A DNA stretch of 64,000 nt, from positions 1 to 64,000 of the forward strand of contig QLIY01000832.1 in NCBI GenBank assembly GCA_003260075.1, read 5' to 3'. Shown here one piece after another: positions 27,532-40,200 of this stretch. Positions within the stretch are counted from its first letter, which is position 1, and the number at the start of each line of letters is the position of its first letter. This DNA comes from Phallusia mammillata (taxonomy: Eukaryota > Chordata > Ascidiacea > Phlebobranchia > Ascidiidae). Made by a program: the position numbers and the translations under genes. Below the pieces are notes generated by a model that ran no database searches, was not told the DNA's origin, and saw only the letters and a list, made by a program, of their open reading frames with translations.

Positions 27532-28092
27532 TTACAGCAATGACAACTGGTGCCAAGCTGAAGGAAATCTCCCAAGCCAGATGCGACCGGTTTAGCGGTT
27601 TACTCGAGGAAGCATATTCAGATCATGCACAAATGCACCTCGATGCTTTTGACAATCTCATGCCCTCCAACACGTCGTAGTTGCTTCGTTTTACCCCTCT
27701 ATAAGCTTTTTGAGTCTTTTTTGAAGACCAGTCAATTCCTTATGTACTGTTATGCTTTATTATATTACCCCCCCCCCCAATCAAACTTTCGGGCCTACAC
27801 GGGTTTCTCCATAACGAGTTCGTGCCCTGGTCCGGCCCAGGTTCGGGCTCGAATTAAGGACCCGCTTACAACTGATCTAGCTCCAAAAAACATTTCAGAA
27901 AAACTGCCATTTTTCTCAAAGCAATTATTTCTTAATCTGCAGATCACAGCAATGACAACTGGTGCAAAGCTGAAGGAAATCTCTCAAGCCAGATGCGAAC
28001 GCTTTAACGGTTTACTCGAGGAAGCATATTCAGATCATGCACAAATGCACCTCGAAGCTTTTGACAATCTCATGCCCTCCTGCACGTCGTAG
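23211..28092 (+). CDS. class II aldolase/adducin-domain protein
   Basis: Six coding exons join in phase: 23211-23320, 23510-23622, 25003-25170, 25832-25972, 26408-26517 and 27943-28092 (about 263 residues, as usual for single-domain members). The domain fills the protein. An N-terminal helix with RALDWYRIGVNDGIFNHVSA is followed by ILLVPYGVLWKDVTAECLVAID, a core strand-turn. Then comes the metal-site pair FHCHPTYA (His-x-His) and a third His in MMGNHGVMTIGG. After that comes a helix ending LEQACQTQ. These are the zinc ligands of the fuculose-aldolase fold, so the metal site looks intact. It resembles the stand-alone 'putative aldolase class 2' group more than adducin or the methionine-salvage dehydratase. 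The substrate is unknown. A C11 run copies part of exon 5 (26671-26737), and an incomplete last-exon copy sits at 27532-27680. The intact last exon is the second one. Confidence 0.85.
24358..24510. mobile_element. truncated hAT-like MITE fragment ending at an N
   Basis: CCCTGGCACGCGTGACAAGG near the left and GTTGGCACGCAAAGTCATTA at the right match the family of the element at 29071-29329. The right end is lost at the single N (24511). It lies in intron 2 of the aldolase gene. Confidence 0.55.
24744..24979. mobile_element. hAT-like MITE, about 236 bp, no clear TSD
   Basis: The left end CAGTGGTCGGCCACCG and the right end CGGTTGCCGAGCACTA form imperfect inverted repeats, with CGGTCCGCGG-type subterminal motifs. 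The 8-bp flanks do not match, so the copy is old or its ends have drifted. It lies in intron 2 of the aldolase gene. Confidence 0.65.
25283..25350 (-). mobile_element. Penelope-like fragment with hammerhead-like core
   Basis: On the minus strand the segment reads CCGATGAAGGCGACC, then GACGTCGAAACGTC, then GTATCAAATAC (a small hairpin). This order, GATGA then a stem then GAAAC, is that of hammerhead motifs in Penelope-like elements, with one core change (C for U4). No reverse transcriptase is present. It is a short relic in intron 3 of the aldolase gene. Confidence 0.45.
26464..27262. repeat. two interlocked duplications with C11, C10 and C11 runs
   Basis: 26464-26632 (3' half of aldolase exon 5 and following intron) is repeated at 26671-26832. 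26843-26952 is repeated at 27150-27262. The runs lie at 26660-26670, 26833-26842 and 26953-26963. The middle block (26671-26952) thus joins the first half of one unit to the other unit with a C10 between, as if it were an abridged allele of the flanking sequence. Confidence 0.85.
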
Positions 28093-28170
28093 TTGCTTCG
28101 TTTTACTCTTACATTAGTTTTTGTGTCTTGTTTGAAGACCAGTCAATTCCTTATGCACTGTTATGCTTTA
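27308..28170. repeat. duplicated last aldolase exon, C79 run, and CAGAG-family fragments
   Basis: The first copy of the last exon (27532-27680) starts abruptly at C79 (27453-27531) and lacks its acceptor context. The second copy (27943-28092) has CTGCAG before it and reads through. Both end in TAG after LMPSxTS. Fragments of the GGGCC/CCCGA-rich repeat (27308-27450, 27779-27870) and a C11 run (27768-27778) lie around them. Confidence 0.8.
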
Positions 28171-29070
28171 TTATTTTTTGTTTTCTTTTGTTTTTCACTT
28201 TGTTGCATAATTTTGGACCGTTTTGTAATTAGAGTTCTAAAACGGAAACGGAAAAATACTTTTTTTTTACCGTTCACTCCACAGTATAAATAAGCTGCCA
28301 AATAATATAACAAAATCAAAGGCGTTTAATGGGCTCAATTCTAAAAAAATAACAAATTATTTTTCCAGTTTTTTTTCTTTGGCCATAAGCACATGTTAAT
28401 ACCTGTGCCTGTAGAACCGTGACGTAACATATATATATATATTCGCCGTGTACCATATTATTATACAGTGTTGTTCTGTGCATTTGCTAATCGTCATTCT
28501 CGTTGTAAGCTTATTTGTGAGCTTCTGTTTTTAGTATTTTGCTACATTGTGTGTCGTGCCCTCACAGAAATGAATGCAGAATGTCATGTTTATATTTTAC
28601 GCTTGCTTTGTACAAAAGGTTTAATAAACTGTCAAAAAACAACCAACGGTTTAAACGTATTTTATGTGGGTAAAAAAGCCCACTTACAAAACTAAACAAC
28701 GTTTTAAAACAATTCTTTGTTTTTTCATTTATGCAAGCCATGACATATCATACGCTATATATTTTGCCAAAAACAATTTGTTTCAGCAACTCCTTGTTCG
28801 TAGAAAATGTTTCGTGCATCTCACGATCTTGGTTTACTTTCTCTGTAATAGTGATTTGACTGCTATTTCACTAAGTTTGTTCCAGGTAGTTGTTAAAAAT
28901 AAGACATAACAAGGATATTCCTTTGAAATAAGGATAATAAATTTTCTAAGACACTATCGTTTAAAATAAGGACAAATCTTATAAATATGGCAATCATGGC
29001 AACATACCTATACGTTATATTATAAACTGACTTTTCAAAAACGTTACCAGTGTTCATATAGCCTATAGGT

Positions 29071-29329
29071 CAGATGTCGGCAACCCCTGGCACGCATACC
29101 AAGGTTGGCACGCGAGGTGCTACTTCATGGCACGCCAACCGGTTTTTTTATTATGCCATTGTCTTAAAATTCAACCTTACATGCACAAAATACTTTGTGT
29201 TTCTCTTTATTTTTAATATTTGTTGGCACGAACCAGAATTATCTAGAAAAACGTTGGCACGCGAGGTCATTAACACATGGAAATAACAAGTAAATTGGAA
29301 CGCGTCGCCTAAAAGGTTGCCGACCCCTG
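29071..29329. mobile_element. hAT-type MITE, 259 bp, imperfect TSD
   Basis: The left end CAGATGTCGGCAACCCCTGG and the right end GGTTGCCGACCCCTG are inverted repeats. The flanks CTATAGGT and GCCTAGGT match at 6 of 8 bases. GGCACGC motifs are repeated inside. It shares its family with the fragment at 24358-24510. Confidence 0.75.
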
Positions 29330-31679
29330 GCCTAGGTGGTTTATTAGGCTAATATATTTAATAGTGGCGTGTTTAAAAACTACTTAAAACGAAACATTCA
29401 ATACAAAATAAGATGCAGTTCTGAATTGATGTTCACACCTTTGAAAGTCGACATAATGGCAAAGTGTGTCTGTTTGCATATCATGCAAAGTCGATTAATG
29501 AATTACTGCCAAGGTGAGGCATTTACGCTTTTAGGGAATAACTAAACATTTTAGCGACAACTGTTTGCATCTAAACAAAGTTTGTAAAAAGAGTGTTGCT
29601 GGAAGCTTTACAAAAATAAGCTTAGCAAAACTTGACATTGTACCTTACGAAGAGGCGCTTTAAAATGTAACAAAGCAAACTTATAGTACATCATCAAGTC
29701 AGAAATAAAACAACTTTTTAAATGTTCACAGAATGCCAAACAAAATGGAAATAGATTGGAAAGTTTTCCAATACATTAATAGAGGTCAAAAGCACCTTCA
29801 CAGGTAATGTCAAACCAACGGTGCAACCTAATTCTAGAAATTGAAATGCTGGTGATAAACACTTGAAATGCGAAGGGTAAACAGCCAAGCCCTTTGTTCG
29901 CTAACGTCCCCGTGGTAAACCGAAGAATTGAATGCGTAGTTATTGGGAATTTTCCAAAGCTACGTGGGCGAGCGCTTAGGTGTTTTCCACATTAAAACTT
30001 TATACAACACCCTTTCAATACTAAGAAATGTTAGCGTCGTCCTTTCACCGAATTTTGCGTTGACTTTTCTAGGGTATAGCCTGGCGATGGCCCCCCCCCC
30101 GTCGTCCTTTCACCGAATTTTGCGTTGACTTTTCTAGGGTATAGCCTGACTAGACCTCGTAAAATGTCTGTGTTTGGGATGGAAATAAATCGTCAAATTT
30201 TATAACGTATAAGTCAACATCGGTTGTAACATTAGTGTTTTGTATAAGGGTTAATTGCGGTCAACCATAGGCCAATGCTTTCAATTGGTGGCGCAAGGCT
30301 TTCGAATTTCTAGATTGCCTACAAACCTTGCCCAAAGGTTATTTCCGACATGAAGTATATTCATTCAGTTGGGAATAAAGTAAATGTTTGTTGTACTAGG
30401 TAAAGTTTTAAAGCGGAGTAAGAATTTACACATTTATTACACGTCTTCAAGGAAATGTTGGTCTATATTATTTCAGAGGACTACTTTCCCAACAAACATT
30501 TGTAATGCCCGATTTCTTCGTCCAACAATTTCGCAAAACTAAGTTTCAACATTCCACTAATTTCAATGTGATTGAAAGTTACTGTAAAACACCTTTATCG
30601 TGGGTTACATTTATTTTGTAAAACACGTTTATCGTGGGTTACAACAAACTTTTACAACAAGTTATTTACTTATAATTACATAGATATTGTAAGTCAGGGG
30701 TGTCCAAACTTTGTGAAACGGGTGGCTAATTTTTATCAGGTAAAGACGCCCGCAGGCCAATGTGTGTTTGTTAAGTTTATAACCGAAAGTTAGAACACGA
30801 ATATACGGGATTTAAGAAAATTTTGATTGTGTTGCGTCAGTACCATGTATACTTCCTTTTTACCGGTATATAAAGTTCTATGGAAAGTTTTTGCGTAAAG
30901 TCGTAAGTCGCAACAACCCAAAAACGTAATCGAAACTAAGGCGGTTAAAGGGAGCATTTTAACAAAATGTTGTGAATCCCAACAGATTAATAAGGAAGGG
31001 CAAAAACACAGTAGTAATGAGAAAATTATAAACGTATACCACCTCGCTCTTACTCATCTACATGGAAATCACCCTTAAAGTAAAAATATCTGAACCCTAA
31101 ACAACCCAGCTAAACCAGAGCGTTTAAAAACACGCGTAAGGCGTTGCGCGCAGTTTCAACAATCAGGTAAATCACCATAACCCCTTTGCGGGGGTGGGTA
31201 AGACCAAGACGAAACCAAATCGCACGTCAGAAAACACAAACACTGCGTAAGTGATGATTGTCACGTGCCCAAGAGCTCACTCCCCATTGGTTGATAGTCA
31301 ATTTTGGTGGAGGTGTGCGTATTTCAAGGTGAAAACTTAGGAGTTCCTGTGCCTGTTTTGTTTGTTCATGGATGTTTGGTTAGGTTCAAGAATGCTGGGG
31401 ATTTCACTTGCCCTGTTGATGCAGTTTATTTTCGATCGAAACTGAGGGACCTGGAAATTTATTATTTCGGACGCCCTCAGACTTTTATTTGGAGCGATGC
31501 TTCCAGTATTAACGAATGAAGGTTGTTTTTTCTACATCGACGAAAATCCCCTTATTTATTTAGCAAAAATTCCAAGAAATGACCAGTTTCTATTTCTAAA
31601 GTTTAAAGCTTTTAACAATATGTAAGTTATTTTTTAAATAATATCTTAAATCGACATTGATTAATTTGTCAATTATATA

Positions 31680-31800
31680 AAACAAACCATACGTTGAAAC
31701 GCTAACACTTGCACCCATCATTTCACTGATGATGGCATGAGCATTTGCCGAAACGTTTGAACAATAAAGCATGTCGCTTTTTACGTCTGTTTGGGCCGTT
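31680..31800 (+). mobile_element. Penelope-like relic with canonical hammerhead core residues
   Basis: CTGATGA at 31726-31732, a GGCA/TGCC stem, then CGAAAC at 31749-31754 match the invariant hammerhead residues. A second GAAACG lies upstream near 31696. I could not fold stems I and III convincingly by eye, so activity is not claimed. Confidence 0.5.
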
Positions 31801-32393
31801 ATTTTCATCATTAAACCTTACGTGGTAGCATGTTTCCCAATATCTTCGTTGCCAAAGCTCATGTTGCTACACAATAACCAAACGCAGATTAAAAAAGACG
31901 AGGTTGATACATTTTGTCTTGCGATCATCGATGATCGCGTTCTGACGTGAAACTCTTTACGGACTTATCGGAACAGTGTTGCAAGCGAGCCTAAGCATAA
32001 ATTCAATCCGGAAACACAATCTTTTTAGAACACAAGGTCGAAACCTGGCCATAAATTTGAAGAAATTGCGCCACAAATGATCCTGAGTGTAAAGTCAGAC
32101 CCGAATTGAGTCTGTTTTTACAAACTTTAAACCGGCCCGGGCCCGAGCCCGAGCGTATACGTAAAACTCTGTAACTATAACTGACAAACGCCAAAACCAA
32201 AATTGTTGCCAATAATATATTTCGGGTACTTTATGAACAATGTTGACTTTGAGACAATAATTCTCAGTCTTAAGTTTCAAAGTAATGATAATTAATATCG
32301 AAAAACAGTTAGTTGGAGAAACGGCTGGTATGGTTGTTCGTTACATTTTCATCATTTGTGGAAACTCGCAGGAGTGTATAATTGTATTTGCAG

Positions 32394-33102
32394 TAGGGTT
32401 GAATTATCCGGATATCGGATAACCGGTTAACCGATTAACCGAAGGATTTTTTGTTATCCGATATCCGGATATTTTTGTGTCGGTTAACCGGGTAACAAAA
32501 GAATAGTGCCGCGTCAGCGTTTTATGCATTTTAACATAATTTTAGAAAACACGCAGTTAATGTGCAGTGGTGGATGCAACGAACGACTTTATGTTTATCC
32601 TACATATTCCCTACCAATGTTCAAATTCACAAGAAAATTTACGTCACACTAATGAAACGGTAAATACATCTATTGTAAGGTGATTGGCTCGGAGGGATAA
32701 ATTTTTAGATACGTAAAAAAATGTTCGTTTAGTAACAATGTTTGCGGCCCGGTGCATTGTGGGACATCTCCATACATTTTGATATGAATTTCCCACAATG
32801 CAGCGGGTAACTTGCAACGAAACATAGCTAACTTGCAACGCAAGTAACTAAGTTGCCGCAAGTTAGCTATCTTGCAAGTTTTTTGTTTGTTTTCAAAACG
32901 GCGTCCCATACTGCTTAAGCAGTAAATGCGTAAATTTAATATATGCTGGACAATTATGAACACTAAAACGAAATCGGCGCCACAATTGAATGATGTTGGA
33001 ATAGACTTATTATTATCCGGTTGAACGGATAACTAAATTCAAAATATCCGTATATATCCGTTATCCGGATAGTGGAAATTATTGATATCCGAACCAAACC
33101 TA
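32394..33102. mobile_element. 709-bp TIR element rich in TATCCGGATA, 8-bp TSD
   Basis: The ends TAGGGTTGAATTATCC and GGTTTGGTTCGGATATC (minus strand, starting TAGG) form imperfect inverted repeats. ATTTGCAG flanks both sides (32386-32393, 33103-33110). Palindromes of the type ATCCGGATAT cluster at both ends (32400-32490, 33010-33090), a likely transposase-binding zone. No ORF of note is inside. The 8-bp duplication favours hAT. A second, partial right end occurs after the C10 at 33603-33612. Confidence 0.75.
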
Positions 33103-33810
33103 ATTTGCAGGTAATGCACCCTAAAGCATTTTTTTAAATTCCATTAGTCGATGACACTTAATTAAATTTAACATTGTTTTGGGTGGAAGCAACACAAAGT
33201 AAGCTGTTTGCTCCCAAAATTCACAGCAGATAACGAGGAATAAACAAGGTAAATTACCTTGTTTAAATTGGATATTAGGCCATCTTGGCAAAACAAAGAA
33301 TCCATTTTCATTCAAGTTTTTAAAACAATTTCTTACAAGTGTTTTTAAACAGGAACTACATGAAAGGCCATTTTGCAGACTGACTTGTGTAAATTGAAAA
33401 TAGTCTTGAAACCGAGGTGTCGTAAAGGAAAATATTTTAAAATATTTGACACAACAAAAATCATACAAACAGTGCAATGATTCGTTTTAAAAGTACTTGA
33501 AGCATAGGTTATATGTGCAAGCAAAAGATGCATAAATGTTAGTTGTAGAGCTGGTAAGGAACAATGTGGTGAAGAAAGTGAAAACAAACGAATGATACTG
33601 TGCCCCCCCCCCTATCCGTTATCCGGATAGTGGAAATTATTGATATCCGAACCAAACCTAATTTGCAGGTAATGCACCCTAAAGCATTTTTTTAAATTCC
33701 ATTAGTCGATGACACTTAATTAAATTTAACATTGTTTTGGGTGGAAGCAACACAAAGTAAGCTGTTTGCTCCCAAAATTCACAGCAGATAACGAATGATA
33801 CTGTAAATAG
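33053..33810. repeat. C10 duplication with a 355-bp presence/absence difference
   Basis: 33053-33602 is repeated after C10 (33603-33612) up to about 33810, but the second copy lacks 33237-33591. The junctions read ATAACGA in both, followed directly by ATGATACTG in the short copy. Confidence 0.8.
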
Positions 33811-34285
33811 CATTTGGAAATTTGAAATTTGTTCGTATTTGTAAACAAAAAGAACCACTTGTTTCCTGGTATGAAGAGTACTTGGCAAGTATGTAGGAAC
33901 CAAAGTTCACGTTAAGGTACATTAGCTAGTCTTGTTGTTTATCACTTATCAACTGAGCACATGTCAGAACACGGTTTAACGTGTACTACAATGATGCAAC
34001 GTTAAATGTCATAGAATAGTATAAACTTTTGTTCGTTAACCAACACTTACACAGAGGTTGTGCTGTGGTAATGGATTATTATTGTAAAAATGGAATAGTC
34101 TTAGCATTGTTTGTTTTTACCTATCTACCAACTGTTTTTAAAGTTTCGTAATTTTTTGTTGCAGTTTGCTGGTTTTGTCAATTCGCAGTATATTCGAATC
34201 CAGCCGCTACAAGCACACAAAACGGAACTTCTAAAACAAAACAATGCAACAAAATATGTAACGTGTGAAGAAAATACAAAAGCGT

Positions 34286-37200
34286 TTAAAGTGGTGTTGA
34301 TCGATCTGTCGTCCCCTGTGGATCCGTATTAACCGCCATGACGTCATTGTGATAGAAAGGGTCAGGGATCTGTGCGTCATTTCCGATTCCACTGTCGCTC
34401 GATTTTCCGCTGATCTCTGACGTTTTGTCGGCGTTAGGGGAATTGCCGTCGGATTTTTCGGGAAGTTTCGGTTTCAATACGAATTCGGCGATGCCTGTGT
34501 AAAGGAGACGTTAAGATTTAGCTCGCATTTTTTAAGAACAAAATGTCCTTCGTAACTTGTTAGGTGGCTGCTGACAAAAAATACTTGTTTCATTAAAAAA
34601 CTTCATAGTAACAATTTAAGACTTGCTTGCTGTATTCCCTACAGCAATAAACATAGAAACAATATGGAGTGTTTTTTATTTCGATCCTCGGTGAGCGGGT
34701 AGGGCCTGTCTGTGTTATGCTCGCAATGAGTCCGTCTCATTTTAACTCCGTTATATCTTGATTAGGAAACATTTCCATTCCACTGGGTTGGAACAATACC
34801 GCTCAAGTTTATTGCTCAGAAAAAAATAGCCGAGACAAGCTTAGAACCGAGAACCCAGAAACCGATTGCGCCTCTAATCAATCTTGGCCGTTTTTGCATG
34901 TGGTCTTATAGCGCCAACGAAAAACCGTAATTGATTCAAATTACATTGCGTCATACACGAAAGCCGCAGTGAAATGTGCCGAAGTTTATTATATCACATC
35001 CAAATAAATGCAAATCAATGCTTACGATACGAATTTAGGATGAAATGCATAAGGTAGCAAATTATACTATCATTTCTCAATCTAGCGAAACAACGTATGT
35101 CAACTTACCGTAACAAACCATTGAGGCACAAACAAGTCCACCCCCCCCCCTTTATTATATCACATCCAAATAAATGCAAATCAATGCTTACGATACGATT
35201 TTAGGATGAAATGCATAAGGTAGCAAATTAAACTATCATTTCTCAATCTAGCGAAACAACGTATGTCAACGTACCGTAACAAACCATTGAGGCACAAACA
35301 AGTCCGATTTGGATGTAGATTTTGTAACGGACACACAAACTGGTGCTCCAACCAAATTGGATCGCAAATCCGGACAAAACGAACAAGTTCCACACTGTGA
35401 ACGCAGTCTCCTGGTTTGATTGAAAGTAAGAAGCGTGCATATCTATAAACAAAATACGAATATTGTGTTAATTTTCGTTGCAAACCCGGTTGTTTATTAA
35501 TAGAACCCCGGCACAGACTAAAAAGATGACTCGATCAAGAGCAAAAACTACCACAGCGCAAGTACATATTGAATCCGGGATATTGTAGTTTGACTATTGG
35601 TGACAACAGCTTTTGAAAGTACTGCTATGGTGAATAATAAAAACGTTCGATTCGTTTGCTGTTGTCATCAATAGTACAACGTTGTTTAAAACACTGTAGA
35701 ATGGATTCCTTATGTACTATAGCTCTCTGGTAGTATCATTTTTATGTTCTGCGCACCCTTTGTAGGTTTATAGGATGTTTCAAGGTAAATTCTTCCGGAA
35801 AGTAGATATTCCAAGCTTAGTTATGTCGAGAATAAATACTACACTCTTACAATCGAAAATAACCCCCCCCCCAAAACACTGTAGAATGGATTCCTTATGT
35901 ACTATAGCTCTCTGGTAGTACCATTTTTATGTTCTGCGCACCCTTTGTAGGTTTATCTGATATTTCAAGGCAAATTCTTCCCACCGGAAAGTTGATATTC
36001 CAAGCTTAGTTATGTCAAGAATAAATACTACACTCCTAAAATCGAAAATTGTTGAGACTTCAATATTTACAACTACAAGAGTATGAGTATTAACTTTTGG
36101 ATTGCATTTTATTCTTGGAGCGGTTTTTGCTTGTACTTACCATTTACAAGTTGGGTTCCAAATGCCATCTGTGATACCAAATGAGAAGAACAAAACATAT
36201 ACAAGCCAAGTGGTTGATTCAGTTGGAACCCAGAATAGACACCACATGTAGTTTGCAATATCAACGCACAGAGCGAAGCAGAGTGGAATATTTCGGCCAA
36301 TACGACTTGAAATTTTGCCAATGAAGAAGGAAACAAATGCGTTGATTGAACAAAATATCGCCATGCAAAGGCCAACCTAAAAAAAATACAAAGATGGTTA
36401 ATTTGGTTACTGTATTTATTTCGTGGTTATAAGCAGTCCTAGGTTTCAACCAGTGCCCTTTTACGAACCATTTCGTTGCAATTCTATGTATTTTAATAGG
36501 TTTTAAGTAAACTGATAGCGAAGCTTAGAATATATTACTCCGTTCTCTTTGATACAAATGTAGTTATTTATAGCGTTTCTATCTATAATATAGTATAGAT
36601 TCTATACACTCTCCGCGACAAAAATAAAATAAAAATCGTTGCCAAATAATCTTATAACGCATCCATCCTAACAATTTATCCAGTTTATCACAATACGACC
36701 AGTTTGTGACAATCGAATAAGTTCTAATAGTTTTTGTATCTATTTTGCTTTGAATTTGCTTTTACAGTACAAGTACACAATATATTTATGACTATAACAA
36801 CAGTTCTACTGAGTCTGTGGCTCGTTATAATATACTTCGTCGAAAAGAAGTTTTGAAAAAGAAGTAATTTTGTACCTGGTCGACACCTAGAATGCATGAA
36901 GCAAAGGCACGAGTGAGCTCAGCAAACACAAATGAAGAATAAATTCCACTGTACAAAGCAAATGGAATTATGAGGAGCTGCCGTGGGTTGAACAAATGAA
37001 GGATTGTAGCTTTTATGATGGAAAAAGCAAATTCCAAGTAACCCTGTATTAAATAGATATTTGAGTAAGGGCCAGTTTAATAGTTGCAAACTTAGCATTA
37101 CTGCATACACAAAATCAGTTTGTAAAAAAGCAAAACCACTCTGATTAAAAAAATCCGAAAGGAACAATACAAAACACAGCTGAAAACATTGACATTCAAA

Positions 37201-40200
37201 AAATCCAGTGGTTACCAAACATTTTGTAGTTGTGGACTCTTTTATTAAATGTATCAAACTTGTGGCCCTCACCGCACAGTGAAACCCATTTAAAAACTTG
37301 GATATCTTTTAAAAATTTTACAGACACCTTTTTGGGCTGGGAACCACTGAACAAAGAAAAATGTATGCAAGAAATGGTTTGGCAATAAAGTGTCTAATGT
37401 TAATTCACATCACATGTCTATTAATAAAACCAGTTTCAAATAATTGCTTACTTTATCGTCATCAGCCTTTTCAAGGTCTCTCTCCGCTTCCGTAAAAATA
37501 GTACTGGCTACGTCAAAGTCGTCATCATATACGCCGCCATTTTCTATCACCCCGCCCTCTTGAATCGCTTTGTCCGCTGGTTGTATCTCATAAGTTGGTA
37601 CAACATCAAAAACCGAAGCCACAACCCCATTTGATTGCACCTCGGCCACATCTAAAGCCTTATTTTCAACCCCAGTGAGTTTGGACTCCTTGATTTCCAA
37701 ATCGGGATTGATTCTGCGCACTAGAAAGACATGAATCGCTATGGCCAAAAGCACCATGCTGCCCATGACCCCGTATACAATATACAGTGTGGTTTCGGCT
37801 GCTGGAACGTATTGTGCGATGTTCAAAGCAGTGATATTCGGGTCTTGACAATCGTTTGGTCCGCAAACGATTAGACCAGGGGGCGGGGCAGGAGGCGTGG
37901 CATCGGTGGTGTTCGAGTCAAGTGTGGTGTTGGTTGAAATTGGATCCTTTCCGGCAAATAGAATAGCATAGCTGATCAGGTTTCCGAACACCTGTGAAAA
38001 ATATGTCTGAGTTTATATGGACCAAATTTAATTTTAATATGCATTGTATACAAACATGAAAGATGAATACATTCTTAAGGGATTAGCCCTTGTATACAAA
38101 CAGAAGACAAAAATCTGTCGTTAAAAAACCGATGACAAACTATGCCTATACATATCTTGCTTTGTGGTCCACTTTTAGTTTTAGTATGTTTTTGTTACCA
38201 ACAAACTTTTTGCAGCATTTGAGAAAACTTGATTTTAAGTTATACAACTAAAAATCAAATCTTTAGCAAAAACAACGTAACCAACGGAAAATTACTGAAT
38301 AGAAAACGTAGTAATTTACCAAAAGGAATATTTATGCAGCCAATAATTCTAATAGTGAGTGTTTGTCAGACTTTGTCCAAAAACTTTGGTCTGAATATCG
38401 TGTAACAAACTGAAAGCGAAGACCGCAATTAATGTCCGACAAAGACTCCGGTGGATAAAATAAATTTTGCAAACATTGTCGCAACTTTTTGTTTGCAGAG
38501 TAAACATGACGTCATAGGCCGGGGTAAACAACAGCAAGTTCTTTGAAATTACACAAAAATGCCTTTTTAAATTAATGTTGCCTATTAAACTTTCCATTTA
38601 AAATCGTTTTGGGAAAGATTTGAGTTTTCAAATGTAACATGCAAAGTTGTTGGTAAAATAAAACGTAAACGTAACGGAAAAGGTTTTGTTTTCAAGGAAT
38701 AAAAATACATTTTTACTATAGGTTTCTATTAGAATGTCATTTCAAATGATACTTTTTGAATGTTTTTTTTTAAATCTTGTAATTATATTTTATTGGCGAC
38801 AGATGTATGTCAGTCACATAGCAATAACTTTCCAGCTTTGTTTAGCTAACTAGCATTCAATAAACATTCTAATATAAATAGCGCAAAAAAAATTAGCCCA
38901 AGTTTACTCACTTGACAAAGTTGAAAGACAAAGAAAAAATAGCCGATAAACTCAGTGACGTAGAAGTCCTGTTCTTTCCCGCCGTAACGGGCAAACCGCT
39001 TCGCGTAATGAACCGTGAAAAGCATCATTGATGGCCACATTGTAGCTTCCCCCATTCCCACAATCACCCCACCAGGAATAAGGGTGTACGCTCCTGTTTA
39101 AGGTAGATGGTAAAACATAGTTGAAAAATTGCACTTAAATACTGCAATTTTTGTTTTAAAATCGTCCTTTACAAACAATATCTCCTTTGATTTGCCTTTG
39201 TTTTTTTAGTGTCAAACCTATGTGCAAAAAAATATTGAAGACTGTCTGGTGAAGTTAGTTCAGTTTCTAGTCATTGTGGCAAACAAACAATAAATTTGCA
39301 TCCAAATGCTGAAAATGTTTGGAAAATCGTCCTTTACAAACAAAATCTCTTTTGACTTACTGTTGTTTTTAGGTTAGAGCGTCATACAGTGCAAAGAATT
39401 TGATTGTCTCATGAAATAATACGCAAAAACAAATTAATTGAGAAAATATAGTTAAAAATGTTTCTGTTTCCTATTAAAATGCACCTGTCACTTTTAAACC
39501 TACAGAAACTGACATACAGCAATCTATTCAAGTTGGTAAGAATGGGTTGTGACAAATCACTGTGACCACACGCGTGAAACACAAAAAACGGCGCCGCGCG
39601 TTGATTGCTTGATTACTCTTAGGGAAACTTGGTCGCAATGCGTGATTCAGTTGGTTTACAGGCGCTAACCCCAAACCAGTGACGCAAAACTCAATGATAC
39701 ACTTTCGTGTCAAGAGAAACTTGTTTGGCAAATTCATGTGCAATTAAAGGTAAACTTTGGTATTTGGCTTAATTGCAACCATAGGCTTACGGCGTTTTAT
39801 GGCAAAATTAGATATAAATTAAGAAGGGATTAACCATATAATCCGGTTGTACTGTCAAAAATACATTTTTGATTTATAGCGAAAATCTAAATCTGTTTAA
39901 GTCACATAAGCCTGATTTAGTGGTTGTTGCCCTTCTTAGAACAACTCCAAATTAGTTTTATTTGTGTTGTTTTGACGTAACTAATACGCAGTATAACGTC
40001 ACCATGATATTCTGACATTGTAGATTTAAACAAACTACTTGCCGGAAAGATATATTGTAAACGTGTTTTGTGTAAAAAAGCTGGGTTTGAAATAAATTCC
40101 TTCAAAATAACATGTCACAATCGAGTTTTTAAGTGTTTTAATTTAAACATTATACATAATGTATGATAAAATCGACCACTCCTACTGAACTTTGCAAAAC

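Larger units (their letters stand above)
28093..34285. other. gene-free region between aldolase and UNC-93-like genes
   Basis: I see no exon. The region holds an AT microsatellite near 28430-28442, MITEs at 29071-29329 and 32394-33102, a one-ended hAT relic from 30695 (CAGGGGTGTCCAAACT), a Penelope-like relic at 31680-31800, C10 duplications at 30036-30149 and 33053-33810, and a CAGAG-family fragment at 32085-32171. Confidence 0.5.
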
